Positions 9,308 to 17,649 of a DNA stretch of 64,000 bases are shown piece by piece. The stretch is from Stenotrophomonas sp. 364. GTDB lineage: Bacteria; Pseudomonadota; Gammaproteobacteria; Xanthomonadales; Xanthomonadaceae. The notes below the pieces were generated by a model. That model did not search any database, was not told the origin of the DNA, and saw only the letters and a program-made list of their open reading frames with translations. Each line of letters begins with the position of its first letter. Position 1 is the stretch's first letter. Both the position numbers and the translations under genes were made by a program. The stretch lies in contig NZ_CP047135.1 in NCBI RefSeq assembly GCF_009832905.1, forward strand, positions 2,086,001 through 2,150,000. The letters are read 5' to 3'.

Positions 9308-9688
9308 CTACCGGCGGCGTGATGTGGTGCGGGGTTGCAGTGCATCCAGGGCACCGGCGTTGCGCCGCGCCCAGTCGTAGATCAGCTCGATCGGCTCCAC
9401 CAGTTGCCGGCCCAGCGGCGTGAGCGAATACTCCACCGAGGGGGGAACGGTGGGAAACGCCGTGCGCAGCACGATGCCCGCGCCTTCCATCTCCCGCAGG
9501 GTCTGGATCAACATCTTCTTGGAGATGTCCGGCAGGCTGCGGTGCAGCGCATTGCTGCGCGCGGTGCCGTCGTGGCGCACGGCCAGGGTGTGCAGCACCA
9601 TCGAGGTCCACTTGGTGCTGAACAGCTCCAGCACCCGCCGTGGGGCGCAGTCTTCACGCCATTGATCTTCCTCGCTGCCGGTTTTCAT
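9308..9688 (-). CDS. HxlR-family winged-helix regulator
   Basis: A 126-residue DUF24/HxlR regulator: an N-terminal Cys14 (REDCAPRRVLEL), the wHTH core FSTKWTSMVLHTLAV...RSLPDISKKMLIQTLREME, and the wing ending VEYSLTPLGRQL. Several family members sense quinones or aldehydes through the conserved N-terminal Cys. It is divergent from an NAD(P)-dependent reductase gene 86 bp away. That is the usual arrangement for an HxlR repressor and its target oxidoreductase. Confidence 0.9.
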   Translation of the reverse strand: MKTGSEEDQWREDCAPRRVLELFSTKWTSMVLHTLAVRHDGTARSNALHRSLPDISKKMLIQTLREMEGAGIVLRTAFPTVPPSVEYSLTPLGRQLVEPIELIYDWARRNAGALDALQPRTTSRRR

Positions 9689-9774
9689 TGCCTGGTTACC
9701 ATTTGGTGCCTTCTTTCGAGGCGTGCGCGCCTATCCTACTGTGTGCGCCTGATAGTGGATGGAAAGGCGGCAGC

Positions 9775-10839
9775 ATGAACAACACGGCACTTGTGGTGGG
9801 CGCAACCGGCATCGTCGGCAGCGCATTGATCCGGGAACTGCAGGGAGCGGGCTGGGCAGTACACGGCCTGGCGCGCTCGCCCGGCGCCCTGCCCGCCGGC
9901 GTCGGCGCGGTGGCGGCGGATCTGCGCGACGCGCAGGCCACGCGCGTCGCACTGGCGGGCCTGGCGCCGACCCACGTGTTCATCACCACCTGGTCGCGGC
10001 AGGCCAATGAGGCGGAGAACATCCGGGTCAACGCTGCGATGGTGCGGCACCTGCTCGATGCAGTGCGTCCGGCCGGCTCGGTCCGGCACGTGGCGCTGGT
10101 GACCGGCCTGAAGCACTACCTGGGGCCGTTCGAGGCCTACGCGCAGGGTGCGCTCCCACAGACCCCGTTCCGCGAGGAGCAGCCGCGCCTGGACGTGGAC
10201 AACTTCTACTACGCGCAGGAGGACGAAGTGTTCGCCGCCGCCGCGCGCGATGGATTCAGTTGGAGCGTGCATCGCCCGCACACGGTGATCGGCCCGGCGG
10301 TGGGCAATGCCATGAACATGGGCACCACGTTGGCGGTCTACGCCACGCTGTGCCGACACCTGGGGCGTCCGTTCTACTTCCCGGGGTCGTCGGCGCAGTG
10401 GAACGGTCTGACCGACATGACCGATGCCGGCCTGTTGGCAAGGCACCTTCTCTGGGCCACGCAGACCCCGGCGGCGTTCAACCAGGCCTTCAACGTGGTC
10501 AACGGCGATGTGTTCCGCTGGCGCTGGATGTGGGAGAGGATCGCGGCGTGGTTCGATCTCGAGCCTGCCCCGTTCACTGGCGAGGTGCGGCCGCTGGAGC
10601 AGCAAATGGTCAACGATGCAGCTGCATGGTCGGCACTGGCTGCCGAGCACGGTCTGGTCGAGCCTGACATCCACCGACTGATTTCGCCCTGGCATACCGA
10701 TGCCGACCTGGGGCGCCCGCTGGAGGTGATCACCGACATGTCCAAGAGTCGCCGGCTGGGATTCCTGGACTACCAGCCGAGCGACGATGCGTTCTTCGCG
10801 CTGTTCGCGCAGCTGCGCGCACGGCGGTTGATCCCCTGA
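9775..10839 (+). CDS. PRISE-like NAD(P)-dependent SDR oxidoreductase
   Basis: A 354-residue extended short-chain dehydrogenase. The dinucleotide site VGATGIVGSALIREL is at the extreme N-terminus, THVFITTWSRQ follows, and DNFYYAQEDEVF carries the catalytic-region Tyr. The YYxQED pattern and SVHRPHTVIGPA are typical of the progesterone-5-beta-reductase/iridoid-synthase-like (PRISE) group, which reduces activated C=C bonds of enones. The start at MNNTALVVG has GGAAAGG upstream. It is probably controlled by the divergent HxlR regulator and probably acts on small reactive carbonyls. The substrate is unproven. Confidence 0.85.
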   Translation: MNNTALVVGATGIVGSALIRELQGAGWAVHGLARSPGALPAGVGAVAADLRDAQATRVALAGLAPTHVFITTWSRQANEAENIRVNAAMVRHLLDAVRPAGSVRHVALVTGLKHYLGPFEAYAQGALPQTPFREEQPRLDVDNFYYAQEDEVFAAAARDGFSWSVHRPHTVIGPAVGNAMNMGTTLAVYATLCRHLGRPFYFPGSSAQWNGLTDMTDAGLLARHLLWATQTPAAFNQAFNVVNGDVFRWRWMWERIAAWFDLEPAPFTGEVRPLEQQMVNDAAAWSALAAEHGLVEPDIHRLISPWHTDADLGRPLEVITDMSKSRRLGFLDYQPSDDAFFALFAQLRARRLIP

Positions 10840-10842
10840 GCT

Positions 10843-10878
10843 GGCGCGGCACGCACGCGCAACGCGGCGTGCCGCGCC
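10843..10878. terminator. 12-bp-stem hairpin after the SDR gene
   Basis: GGCGCGGCACGC (10843-10854) pairs perfectly with GCGTGCCGCGCC (10867-10878), starting 4 bp past the stop codon. No T-run follows. It is probably a transcript end or mRNA stabiliser. Confidence 0.55.
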
Positions 10879-10971
10879 CGGGTTACCTTCGACACTGTGG
10901 GCGCGCGGCGGCTACCGGCTAGGCTGCGGCATCCGCCCGCCGGGCCCTTCGTGACGCCGCATACCGTGACC

Positions 10972-12294
10972 ATGTCCTGGAAAGTGTCTTCGTTGCTGCT
11001 CGCCGCGCTGCCGCTCAATGCACGTGCGGCCGAACAATGGATCGTGGCGACCGATCTGTGGGGCAACACGAATTACCAGACGCTGCAGCTGGACGTACAG
11101 GGAACCCGGCTCACCGGCACCCTCGACGGCGACCGCGTCAGCGGCACGCTGCGCGACCGCGACGTACGCTTCACCGCCACCGGCAACGACGGTCAGGTCT
11201 ACCACTTCAGCGGCCGAATCGACGCTGCACGCATGCAGGGCCAGAGCGACCAGCCGGACACCAACAACCGCGCCGTGCGTGCGCAGCATGCATTCAGTGC
11301 CTGGCGGGTGCCCGCACGCACCGGCACGGCCGCGCAACGGCACGTGTTCACCCCGGTCGACTACTCCAACACCTTCAGCGCCGACCGTGCCCCGGTGCTG
11401 GTCATCCACCCCGGTGATTCGGTGCGGACCAAGACCCTCGACTCCGGCGGCGTGGACGAGCACGGCGTCACCCGCGCCCTGTTCGGCAACCCGCAGGTGG
11501 GGCCGTTCTTCGTGGTCGGCGCCGAGCCCGGCGACACCCTGGCCATCACCCTCACCTCGCTCAAACTCAACCGCGACTACGCCGACAGCCTGGACGGCGT
11601 GGTCGGCCGTCTGAAGACGCCACGGATAGCCGCCGAAACCACCGGGCTGGGCAAGCCGGTGCGCTGGGAACTGGACCGGGTGCGCGGCATGGCGCGGCCG
11701 AAGGACGCCAGCGGCGCCCTCAAACAGTTCGAAGTGCCGGTGAAGCCGATGCTGGGCGGGCTGGCGGTGGCGCCGGGCTTCGGCTACCCGCCGTTCTCCA
11801 CCGGCGACACCGCCGACTTCGGCGGCAACATGGATTTCAACGCGGTGGTCGAAGGCAACACCGTGTACCTGCCCGTGCAGCAACCCGGCGCGCTGCTGTA
11901 TCTCGGCGATGGCCACGCCCTGCAGGGCGACGGGGAAACCACCCAGTGGGCGCTGGAAACCTCGCTCGACGTCGAGGTGCAGGTGGGGCTGGTGAAGCGG
12001 CAGTCGATCGCCACGCCCCGGGTCGAGTCGCCGACACAGATCATGACCCTCGGCCAGGGCGGCTCCAGCGACGACGCGCTGCGCGTGGCCACCTCCGGCA
12101 TGCTGCAGTGGCTGCGCCAGGGCTACGGGCTAAGCCTGTCCGAAGCGAGCCAGGTGCTGGGCGTGGCGGTGCAGTACCACGTGGCCAACCTGGCCGGCCG
12201 CAGCGTGGGCGTGGCGGCGAAACTGGACAAGGCCGTCTTGCGCACCCTGCCAGCGCCGGGACCGGCCGCGAACGCGCCAGCGCGCGACCGATGA
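10972..12294 (+). CDS. Exported acetamidase/formamidase-family amidohydrolase
   Basis: About 440 residues from the ATG at 10972, with signal peptide MSWKVSSLLLAALPLNARA. The C-terminal two thirds is an FmdA/AmdA domain: HPGDSVRTKTLDSGG, DFGGNMDFNAVVEGNTVYLP and the hallmark LYLGDGHALQGDGE. These enzymes hydrolyse formamide or acetamide to ammonia and the acid. Residues about 22-120 form an extra beta-rich domain before the catalytic part (QLDVQGTRLTGTLDGDRVSG). Export to the periplasm is suggested by the leader, whereas the best-known formamidases are cytoplasmic. A GTG at 10951 is an alternative start. Confidence 0.85.
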   Translation: MSWKVSSLLLAALPLNARAAEQWIVATDLWGNTNYQTLQLDVQGTRLTGTLDGDRVSGTLRDRDVRFTATGNDGQVYHFSGRIDAARMQGQSDQPDTNNRAVRAQHAFSAWRVPARTGTAAQRHVFTPVDYSNTFSADRAPVLVIHPGDSVRTKTLDSGGVDEHGVTRALFGNPQVGPFFVVGAEPGDTLAITLTSLKLNRDYADSLDGVVGRLKTPRIAAETTGLGKPVRWELDRVRGMARPKDASGALKQFEVPVKPMLGGLAVAPGFGYPPFSTGDTADFGGNMDFNAVVEGNTVYLPVQQPGALLYLGDGHALQGDGETTQWALETSLDVEVQVGLVKRQSIATPRVESPTQIMTLGQGGSSDDALRVATSGMLQWLRQGYGLSLSEASQVLGVAVQYHVANLAGRSVGVAAKLDKAVLRTLPAPGPAANAPARDR

Positions 12295-12312
12295 TCACCT
12301 GCACCTGCGCCG

Positions 12313-13299
12313 TTACGCGTTGACGTCGACCACGGTGCGGCCCTGCACCTTCCCCTGCAGTACCTGCGCGGCGATGGCCGGCACCTCGGCTAGGCTGACC
12401 ACGCGCGTGGTGCGGGCGAGCTTGCCCAGGTCCAGGTCGCGGGCCAGGCGGCCCCAAGCCTGCTGGCGGACCGGCAACGGTGCGTTGACCGAATCGATGC
12501 CGGCCAGGGTGACATTGCGCAGGATGAAGGGCAGCACCGAACCCGGCAGGTCCGCGCCCTGGGCCAGGCCGAAGGCCGCGACCACCCCGCGATAGCGCGT
12601 CTGCGCCAACACATTGGCAAGCGTGTGGCTGCCCACCGAATCGATCGCGCCGGCCCAGCGCTCCTTGGCGATCGGTGCGCCCGGCTCGGACAACGTATGC
12701 CGGTCGAGCACCTCGGCCGCGCCCAGTTCCATGAGGTAGTCGGCTTCCTCCAGCCGACCGGTCGAGGCGACCACGCGGTACCCCAGCCCGGACAGCAGCG
12801 CGATCGCGATGGAGCCGGCGCCGCCATTGGCACCGGTGACCAGGATGTCGCCGTGGGCCGGCGTGAGACCGCCGTGTTCCAGTGCAAGCACGGACAGCAT
12901 CGCGGTGTACCCGGCCGTACCGATCGCCATCGCGTCGCGGGTGCTGAAGGCGTCGGGCACCTTCACCAGCCACTCGCCGGGCACGCGCGCCCGCTGCGCG
13001 AAGCCACCATGGTGGGTCTGGCTCAGGCCGTAGCCGTTCACCAGCACGCGGTCGCCGGGCGCGATGCCGGCGTGGGTCGAGCGCTCCACGACGCCCGCCA
13101 GGTCGATGCCGGGGATCAGCGGGAAGGTCCGGATCACCGGCGAGCGGCCCGACACGGCCAGTGCATCCTTGTAGTTCACCGTCGAGTATTCCACGGCAAC
13201 GGTCACCTCGCCGGGCATCAGATCGGTATCGGACAGAACGGCCTGCGCGGTGGAGATCGTGTCGCCGCTTCTGGTTGCCAGTAGTGCCTTGAACGTCAT
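12313..13299 (-). CDS. Acrylyl-CoA reductase-like MDR oxidoreductase (AcuI/YhdH type)
   Basis: A zinc-free medium-chain dehydrogenase of 328 residues. It has the YhdH/AcuI signature VEYSTVNYKDALAVSGR near the N-terminus, PGIDLAGVVE, the NADPH site VTGANGGAGSIA, and a C-terminal QGRTVVDVNA. Homologues reduce acryloyl-CoA or other enoyl/enone electrophiles with NADPH. The start MTFKALLAT is chosen because the upstream in-frame extension has no domain and would cover the operator at 13444-13458. It is divergent from the TetR gene and very probably under its control. Confidence 0.88.
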   Translation of the reverse strand: MTFKALLATRSGDTISTAQAVLSDTDLMPGEVTVAVEYSTVNYKDALAVSGRSPVIRTFPLIPGIDLAGVVERSTHAGIAPGDRVLVNGYGLSQTHHGGFAQRARVPGEWLVKVPDAFSTRDAMAIGTAGYTAMLSVLALEHGGLTPAHGDILVTGANGGAGSIAIALLSGLGYRVVASTGRLEEADYLMELGAAEVLDRHTLSEPGAPIAKERWAGAIDSVGSHTLANVLAQTRYRGVVAAFGLAQGADLPGSVLPFILRNVTLAGIDSVNAPLPVRQQAWGRLARDLDLGKLARTTRVVSLAEVPAIAAQVLQGKVQGRTVVDVNA

Positions 13300-13443
13300 G
13301 CCAGTCTCCGTAGCGGAAAGGGTCAACTGTGCGGCGAAACGGCCGCGGTATCCAGTTGCGGGGTCGTCCGGATGCGGCGATCCCAGCCAGCCGGTCGCAG
13401 GCATGGCACCTGAACGCGTTGATCGCTTGCTGAAAACGCGCAC

Positions 13444-13458
13444 TAGACGACCGGTCTA
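13444..13458. promoter_or_regulatory. TetR operator, copy 1
   Basis: TAGAC-GACCG-GTCTA is an inverted repeat with 5-bp arms and a 5-bp spacer. It sits between the divergent acuI-like and tetR genes, 22 bp before the tetR start. The same dyad with one base changed in the spacer occurs at 14145-14159. Similar TAGAC/GTCTA dyads are bound by NemR/AcuR-type TetR repressors. Confidence 0.75.
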
Positions 13459-13479
13459 ATCGGGCGTACAGTACATCCC

Positions 13480-14085
13480 ATGACCGCTGCGACCTCCCCT
13501 GAACCCCTCGATGTCCGCGACAGGATCCTGGCCACCGGCGAGCGGATCATGGGCGGCAAGGGCTTCTCTGCGGTGGGCCTGAATGAGGTCCTCACCGCCG
13601 CTGGTGTGCCGAAAGGCTCGTTCTACCACTACTTCGGCTCCAAGGAAGCCTTCGGCGAGGCGCTGCTGGAGGGCTATTTTGCCGCGTACCTGGCCGAGAT
13701 GGACGCCACCTTCCGCCAGCCCGGCCTGAGCAAGGCCCAGCAGCTGGATGCGTACTTCCGCGCCTGGCGGGACGCGCAGTCGTTCGAGGAGTGCCAGGGC
13801 AAGTGCCTGGCGGTAAAGCTCGGCGCCGAAGTGGCCGACCTGTCGGCCAGCATGCGCGCAGCATTGCAGCGCGGCACGGCCGGCATCGTCGAACGTCTGG
13901 CGCGGGCGATCCAGGCCGGCGTCGTCGACGGCTCACTGCAGGTCCACGGCGACCCCGCTACCGTGGCCCAGAGCCTCTACCAGCTGTGGCTGGGCGCGAG
14001 CATCATGGTGAAAATCACCCGTACCCTGCAGCCCTTCGATGCGGCGCTGAGCGCGACCCGGCAAGCACTTCACCCTTCGGCCTGA
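13480..14085 (+). CDS. TetR/AcrR-family repressor, NemR/AcuR-like
   Basis: A 201-residue TetR regulator. Its N-terminal HTH reads FSAVGLNEVLTAAGVPKGSFYHYFGSKEAFGEALLEGYF, split here for length at the recognition helix PKGSFYHYF. The C-terminal domain holds ECQGKCLAVKLGAEVADLS, whose Cys pair matches the electrophile-sensing cysteines of NemR-like repressors. It lies between an enone/enoyl reductase and a DJ-1/PfpI protein. Both neighbours have the same operator dyad in front, so the three genes look like one stress unit against reactive electrophiles. Confidence 0.88.
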   Translation: MTAATSPEPLDVRDRILATGERIMGGKGFSAVGLNEVLTAAGVPKGSFYHYFGSKEAFGEALLEGYFAAYLAEMDATFRQPGLSKAQQLDAYFRAWRDAQSFEECQGKCLAVKLGAEVADLSASMRAALQRGTAGIVERLARAIQAGVVDGSLQVHGDPATVAQSLYQLWLGASIMVKITRTLQPFDAALSATRQALHPSA

Positions 14086-14103
14086 CGGGCCGGAAAGCAC
14101 CAC

Positions 14104-14129
14104 AGGCACTTCAGGGCGACGTGCCTTTT
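14104..14129 (+). terminator. Rho-independent terminator of tetR
   Basis: AGGCAC and GTGCCT pair across 11 bases and are followed by a short T-run (stem end plus TTT). It lies 18 bp after the tetR stop and before the operator of the next gene, which therefore has its own promoter. Confidence 0.6.
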
Positions 14130-14143
14130 CGTTCGCCCCCATC

Positions 14144-14160
14144 GTAGACGACTGGTCTAC
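14144..14160. promoter_or_regulatory. TetR operator, copy 2
   Basis: GTAGAC-GACTG-GTCTAC is a 6-bp-arm dyad, 30 bp upstream of the DJ-1/PfpI gene. It matches operator copy 1 at 14 of 15 core positions. This puts the downstream gene in the same regulon as the acuI-like gene. Confidence 0.75.
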
Positions 14161-14190
14161 TCATCCCGTCCCATCCACCGGAGCCACCGC

Positions 14191-14883
14191 ATGAAAATCC
14201 TCATCGTCCTTACCTCCCACGACCAGCTGGGCGACACCGGCCGCACGACCGGCTTCTGGCTGGAAGAACTCGCTGCGCCCTACTACGCCTTCGCCGATGC
14301 GGGCGCGCAGGTCGTGCTGGCCTCGCCCAAGGGCGGCCAGCCGCCGTTGGATCCCAAGAGCAACGAGCCCGACTTCCAGACCGACCTCACCCGTCGCTTC
14401 GAGGCCGATCCGGCCGCGACCGCGCAACTGGCTGCGACCGTGCGCCTGGACAGTGTCGACCAGAGCGACTTCGACGCCGCGTTCTATCCCGGCGGCCATG
14501 GCCCGCTGTGGGACCTCGCCAACGACCACCACTCGATCGCACTGATCGAATCGTTCATCGCCGCCAACAAGCCGGTCGCGCTGGTCTGCCATGCCCCGGG
14601 CGTGTTGCGCGACGTCAAGGCCGCGGACGGTTCGCCGCTTGTGGCGGGCAGGAAGGTCACCGGCTTCACCAACAGTGAGGAAGCCGGCGTCGGCCTTACC
14701 GACGTGGTGCCGTTCCTGGTGGAAGACATGCTCAAGGCGGCCGGCGGCCAGTACTCCAAGGGGCCCGACTGGGGCTCGTACGTGGTCAGCGATGGCCTGC
14801 TGATCACCGGTCAGAACCCGGCATCGTCGGCAGCAACGGCGGCCGAGCTGGTGAAGCACCTGAGTGCGTCGGGCAACGCCTGA
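14191..14883 (+). CDS. DJ-1/PfpI-superfamily protein (Hsp31/glyoxalase III-like)
   Basis: A 230-residue type 1 glutamine-amidotransferase-like protein. Three catalytic-site elements are visible: Glu in TGFWLEELAAP, the nucleophile elbow LVCHAPGVL with Cys and adjacent His, and FYPGGHGPLWDL. The family includes glutathione-independent glyoxalases, which convert methylglyoxal to lactate, and stress chaperones. A TetR dyad lies 30 bp upstream. Together with the NemR-like regulator this points to reactive-aldehyde defence. A chaperone role is the alternative. Confidence 0.88.
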   Translation: MKILIVLTSHDQLGDTGRTTGFWLEELAAPYYAFADAGAQVVLASPKGGQPPLDPKSNEPDFQTDLTRRFEADPAATAQLAATVRLDSVDQSDFDAAFYPGGHGPLWDLANDHHSIALIESFIAANKPVALVCHAPGVLRDVKAADGSPLVAGRKVTGFTNSEEAGVGLTDVVPFLVEDMLKAAGGQYSKGPDWGSYVVSDGLLITGQNPASSAATAAELVKHLSASGNA

Positions 14884-14898
14884 GGCCTGACCGCGTCG

Positions 14899-14926
14899 AG
14901 GCCGGCGCGTAATGACGCGCCGGCCT
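14899..14926. terminator. Strong convergent hairpin
   Basis: AGGCCGGCGCGT (14899-14910) and ACGCGCCGGCCT (14915-14926) form a perfect 12-bp stem with a 4-base loop. It lies between the convergent DJ-1/PfpI gene and the PQQ-dehydrogenase gene and can serve both. Confidence 0.7.
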
Positions 14927-14960
14927 TGCTGCATTCCGCTGGTCATGCCTTCCGGGCGCG

Positions 14961-16274
14961 TCAGCTACCCGCGGACGCCGCCACCGGAGTGATGCGCCAG
15001 ATCGTATTGGCCAGGTCATCGGCCACGATCACCGCCCCACGCGGATCCAGCGAGACCCCGACCGGACGGCCGCGGGTCCGACCGTCATCGCCGCGGAAAC
15101 CACTGGCGAAATCGATCGGTGCGCCGGCCGGGCGACCGTCACGGAACGGCACGAACACCACCTTGTAACCGACCGGCGGATTGCGGTTCCAGCTGCCATG
15201 CTCACCGACGAACACACCGTCGGCAAACGCAGGCCCCATCGCGGCCGACGAGAACGTCACGCCCAGCGCGGCCACGTGCGATCCCAGCGCATAATCCGGG
15301 GCGATGGCCGTGGCCACCTTCTGCGGGTTCTGCGGCATCACCCGCACATCCACGTTCTTGCCCCAGTAGCTGTAGGGCCAGCCGTAGAACGCGCCTTCGC
15401 GCACCGAGGTGAGGTAGTCCGGCACCAGGTTGGGGCCGATCTCATCGCGTTCGTTGACCACCGCCCACAGCACGCCCGTGCCCGGCTGCACGGTCAGCGC
15501 GGTGGGATTGCGCAGGCCCGTGGCATACACCTTGTGCGCGCCGGTCTGAGCATCCACCTGCCATACCTGGGCCCGGTCGATCTCCACGGCCATGCCACGT
15601 TCGGTGATGTTGCTGTTGGAGCCGATACCCACGTACAGGTGGCGCCCGTCTGCACTCGCCGCCAACGATTTGGTCCAGTGGTGGTTGATCGCCGCCGGCA
15701 GGTCGGTGACCTTGCTCGGCGCGCCGCTGGCCTTGGTCTGGCCCGGCTGGTAGGCAAAGCGCACCAGCGCGTCCTGGTTGGCCACATACAGCGCATCGCC
15801 GATCAACGCCAGGCCGTACGGCGCATTGAGGTGGTCGGCAAACACGGTCTTGAGTTCGTACACGCCGTCGCCATCGGCATCGCGCAGCAAGGTAAGGCGG
15901 TTGCCGCTTTTCACGGCGGTGTTGCCCTTCGACTTGATGCGGCCGGCAATGACGTCCTTGGGTTTCAGGTTCGGGGCGCTGCCGCCGCGACCTTCGGCCA
16001 CCAGGATGTCGCCATTGGGCAGCACCAGCGTCTGCCGCGGAATGGCCAGCCCGGTGGCGATGGCCGAAATGCGGTAGCCCGCTGGCACCGTCGGCGTGCG
16101 ATCGCCCCAGCTGGCCGGCTTGGCGATGGTCATGTCCGGCATCAGCGTGCGGTTGGGCGCGGGCAGTTCCGGGGTGGCGCCGTACTGTTCAAGCTCGGGC
16201 GCCTTGTTGCTGCACGCGGCCAGCGCGATGGTCAGCACCGATACGGTGAGCATGGCGGTGGGTTGACGCTTCAT
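14961..16274 (-). CDS. PQQ-dependent sugar dehydrogenase-like lipoprotein
   Basis: A 437-residue six-bladed beta-propeller of the soluble glucose/aldose dehydrogenase family (GSDH/YliI-like). It has a signal peptide with lipobox LAAC. Family motifs include PYGLALIGDALYVANQD, YVGIGSNSNITERG, YATGLRNPTALTV and VFVGEHGSWNRNPP. Such enzymes oxidise sugars with PQQ and Ca2+ in the periplasm. Whether this one is active or binds another ligand is open. Its start overlaps the stop of the DUF2231 gene (ATGA), so the two are an operon. Confidence 0.87.
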   Translation of the reverse strand: MKRQPTAMLTVSVLTIALAACSNKAPELEQYGATPELPAPNRTLMPDMTIAKPASWGDRTPTVPAGYRISAIATGLAIPRQTLVLPNGDILVAEGRGGSAPNLKPKDVIAGRIKSKGNTAVKSGNRLTLLRDADGDGVYELKTVFADHLNAPYGLALIGDALYVANQDALVRFAYQPGQTKASGAPSKVTDLPAAINHHWTKSLAASADGRHLYVGIGSNSNITERGMAVEIDRAQVWQVDAQTGAHKVYATGLRNPTALTVQPGTGVLWAVVNERDEIGPNLVPDYLTSVREGAFYGWPYSYWGKNVDVRVMPQNPQKVATAIAPDYALGSHVAALGVTFSSAAMGPAFADGVFVGEHGSWNRNPPVGYKVVFVPFRDGRPAGAPIDFASGFRGDDGRTRGRPVGVSLDPRGAVIVADDLANTIWRITPVAASAGS

Positions 16275-16687
16275 CGTGCACCTCCCACGCGCAGGCTGGA
16301 GAACCCGACCCAGGTCGCCAGCAGGGCCAGTACCGTGACGACCCCCGACAACACCAATGCCACCGGCATGATCGCCCAGGCATCACGGGCGTGATGCAGC
16401 GAGTTGAAGAAACCCGCCGCCCAGGTAAGCACCAGCAGCGCGGTGTAGGCACGCGCGCGGCTGCCGCGGGCCAGGCCCACCAGGGCGCACAACAACGCGA
16501 GGGTGGTGATCACCATGGCGCCCACCAGCAGCCAGGCCGCGAAGTTGCTCCATTGGATCTCGTAGCTGCTCCAGTAGGCGTAGTCGGCCAGCAGCGCGCC
16601 CAGGAACAACGGCAGCACGCCGCCCAGCACCGCGGCATGGAAAGGATGGAGGGCCCATGGGCGGGCCAGCGAGGCAGTCGAGTTCAC
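16271..16687 (-). CDS. DUF2231 membrane protein
   Basis: A 138-residue protein with four hydrophobic helices. It starts with a GTG and soon reads ALHPFHAAVLGGVLPLFLGALLADYAYW, the DUF2231 signature with its conserved His-Pro. Function is unknown. In several genomes DUF2231 proteins accompany periplasmic dehydrogenases and may bind heme or anchor redox partners. Here it precedes and overlaps the PQQ-dehydrogenase gene, which supports that idea as inference. Confidence 0.8.
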   Translation of the reverse strand: MNSTASLARPWALHPFHAAVLGGVLPLFLGALLADYAYWSSYEIQWSNFAAWLLVGAMVITTLALLCALVGLARGSRARAYTALLVLTWAAGFFNSLHHARDAWAIMPVALVLSGVVTVLALLATWVGFSSLRVGGAR

Positions 16688-16803
16688 GGCGGTCTCCAGA
16701 TGGACGGATGTCCGGACCCCACCGATGCTGCCAGCCGACGGTGATACGCCATGTGATGCACGGGGACGGCGCGGCGCGGATCGCGCCTGCCGCGCCGAAG
16801 GGG

Positions 16804-17277
16804 TCAGGTGCGGGCGTCGGCCAGGGGCTGGTAGGAATCCTCGAAATCCAGGTAGTCCTCGTGCAGCCCGTCAACCCGCCGCCCTGTCGGCCCGTCGGGC
16901 CCGGTTTCCATCAGTTGCCAGCCGGGCATGCGCGGGTCGTCGCTCATGCCGCCCTCATCGAGCACCATCACGAAGTGATTGCCCAGCGCCTTGGCATACG
17001 CGCGCAGCAGCGCATGCAGTGCCTTCGGGTCCACCGCAGCACGCAGCGTCTGCAGGGTACCCTCCAGTTCGGGCTGCTCGTCGATGGCGTCGGACAGGAC
17101 GTGCTCCACGTGGTCGGCCAATACGTGCACGTCGTGCAGCACGCGGAACCGGGCGAACTGCGCGATGTTCTCGGACAGCTCGCTGCTCACCCAGTCGCGC
17201 GGGGCAGTGCACCCCGCTGACTGCATGGCCGCGGTGAGTTGGGCACGGCGTTCGGTCTTGTCGTCGGTTGCACGCAT
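16804..17277 (-). CDS. Hypothetical cytosolic protein
   Basis: 157 residues, largely helical, with no signal peptide or membrane segment and an acidic C-terminus (DGLHEDYLDFEDSYQPLAD). I do not recognise a domain. The reading is convincing because the composition is protein-like throughout (SELSENIAQFARFRVLHDVHV) and the ATG at 17277 is followed by a charged start. It lies downstream of the CopZ-like gene on the same strand with an 87-bp gap, so co-transcription is possible but not evident. Confidence 0.65.
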   Translation of the reverse strand: MRATDDKTERRAQLTAAMQSAGCTAPRDWVSSELSENIAQFARFRVLHDVHVLADHVEHVLSDAIDEQPELEGTLQTLRAAVDPKALHALLRAYAKALGNHFVMVLDEGGMSDDPRMPGWQLMETGPDGPTGRRVDGLHEDYLDFEDSYQPLADART

Positions 17278-17364
17278 GAAAGTGGCGTCCTTGGCGTGTA
17301 GCGTGGGAGTGGAGCGCCTATCCTAGCCAAGCGCTGCCGCAAATGCCTACCTCACATGCCCGGC

Positions 17365-17559
17365 TCAGCGTGCGTCCGGGAAACCTGCCTCGGCCAGCGC
17401 CGCCACGAACACCCCTTCGCTCAGGGTGCTGTCCACCCGCACCTCGCGCGCCGCCGGATCGGTCTCGATGCGCGCGTTGGGATCTGCGTCCATCAGTGCC
17501 TTGGTCACGGAGCGGGCACAGCCGCCGCAGGTCATGTTGGGAATGTTGAAACGGAACAT
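17365..17559 (-). CDS. Heavy-metal-associated domain copper chaperone (CopZ-like)
   Basis: A 64-residue single HMA domain: FNIPNMTCGGCARSVTKAL with the metal-binding MxCxxC loop near residues 9-14, a beta-alpha-beta-beta-alpha-beta pattern, and a C-terminal AEAGFPDA. It binds Cu(I) in the cytoplasm and delivers it to an exporting ATPase or to CueR. A MerR-type promoter with 19-bp spacing lies just upstream (17590-17620), with cueR next to it. No copA gene is present in the window. Confidence 0.93.
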   Translation of the reverse strand: MFRFNIPNMTCGGCARSVTKALMDADPNARIETDPAAREVRVDSTLSEGVFVAALAEAGFPDAR

Positions 17560-17589
17560 GCAGGACGCCTCGTGGGAAAGTGTGCGCTT

Positions 17590-17620
17590 ACTTTCCGGCC
17601 TGACAGCATGGCAAGGTCAA
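17590..17620 (-). promoter_or_regulatory. CueR-type promoter of the CopZ-like gene
   Basis: On the minus strand TTGACC (17620-17615) and GAAAGT (17595-17590) are separated by exactly 19 bp, the elongated spacer typical of MerR-family promoters. An imperfect dyad (CCTTG...CAGG) lies in the spacer. It faces the CopZ-like gene, starting 31 bp before its ATG. Confidence 0.65.
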
Positions 17621-17649
17621 GCGGTGTCGTGCACGTGGCAAGGCAGGGT

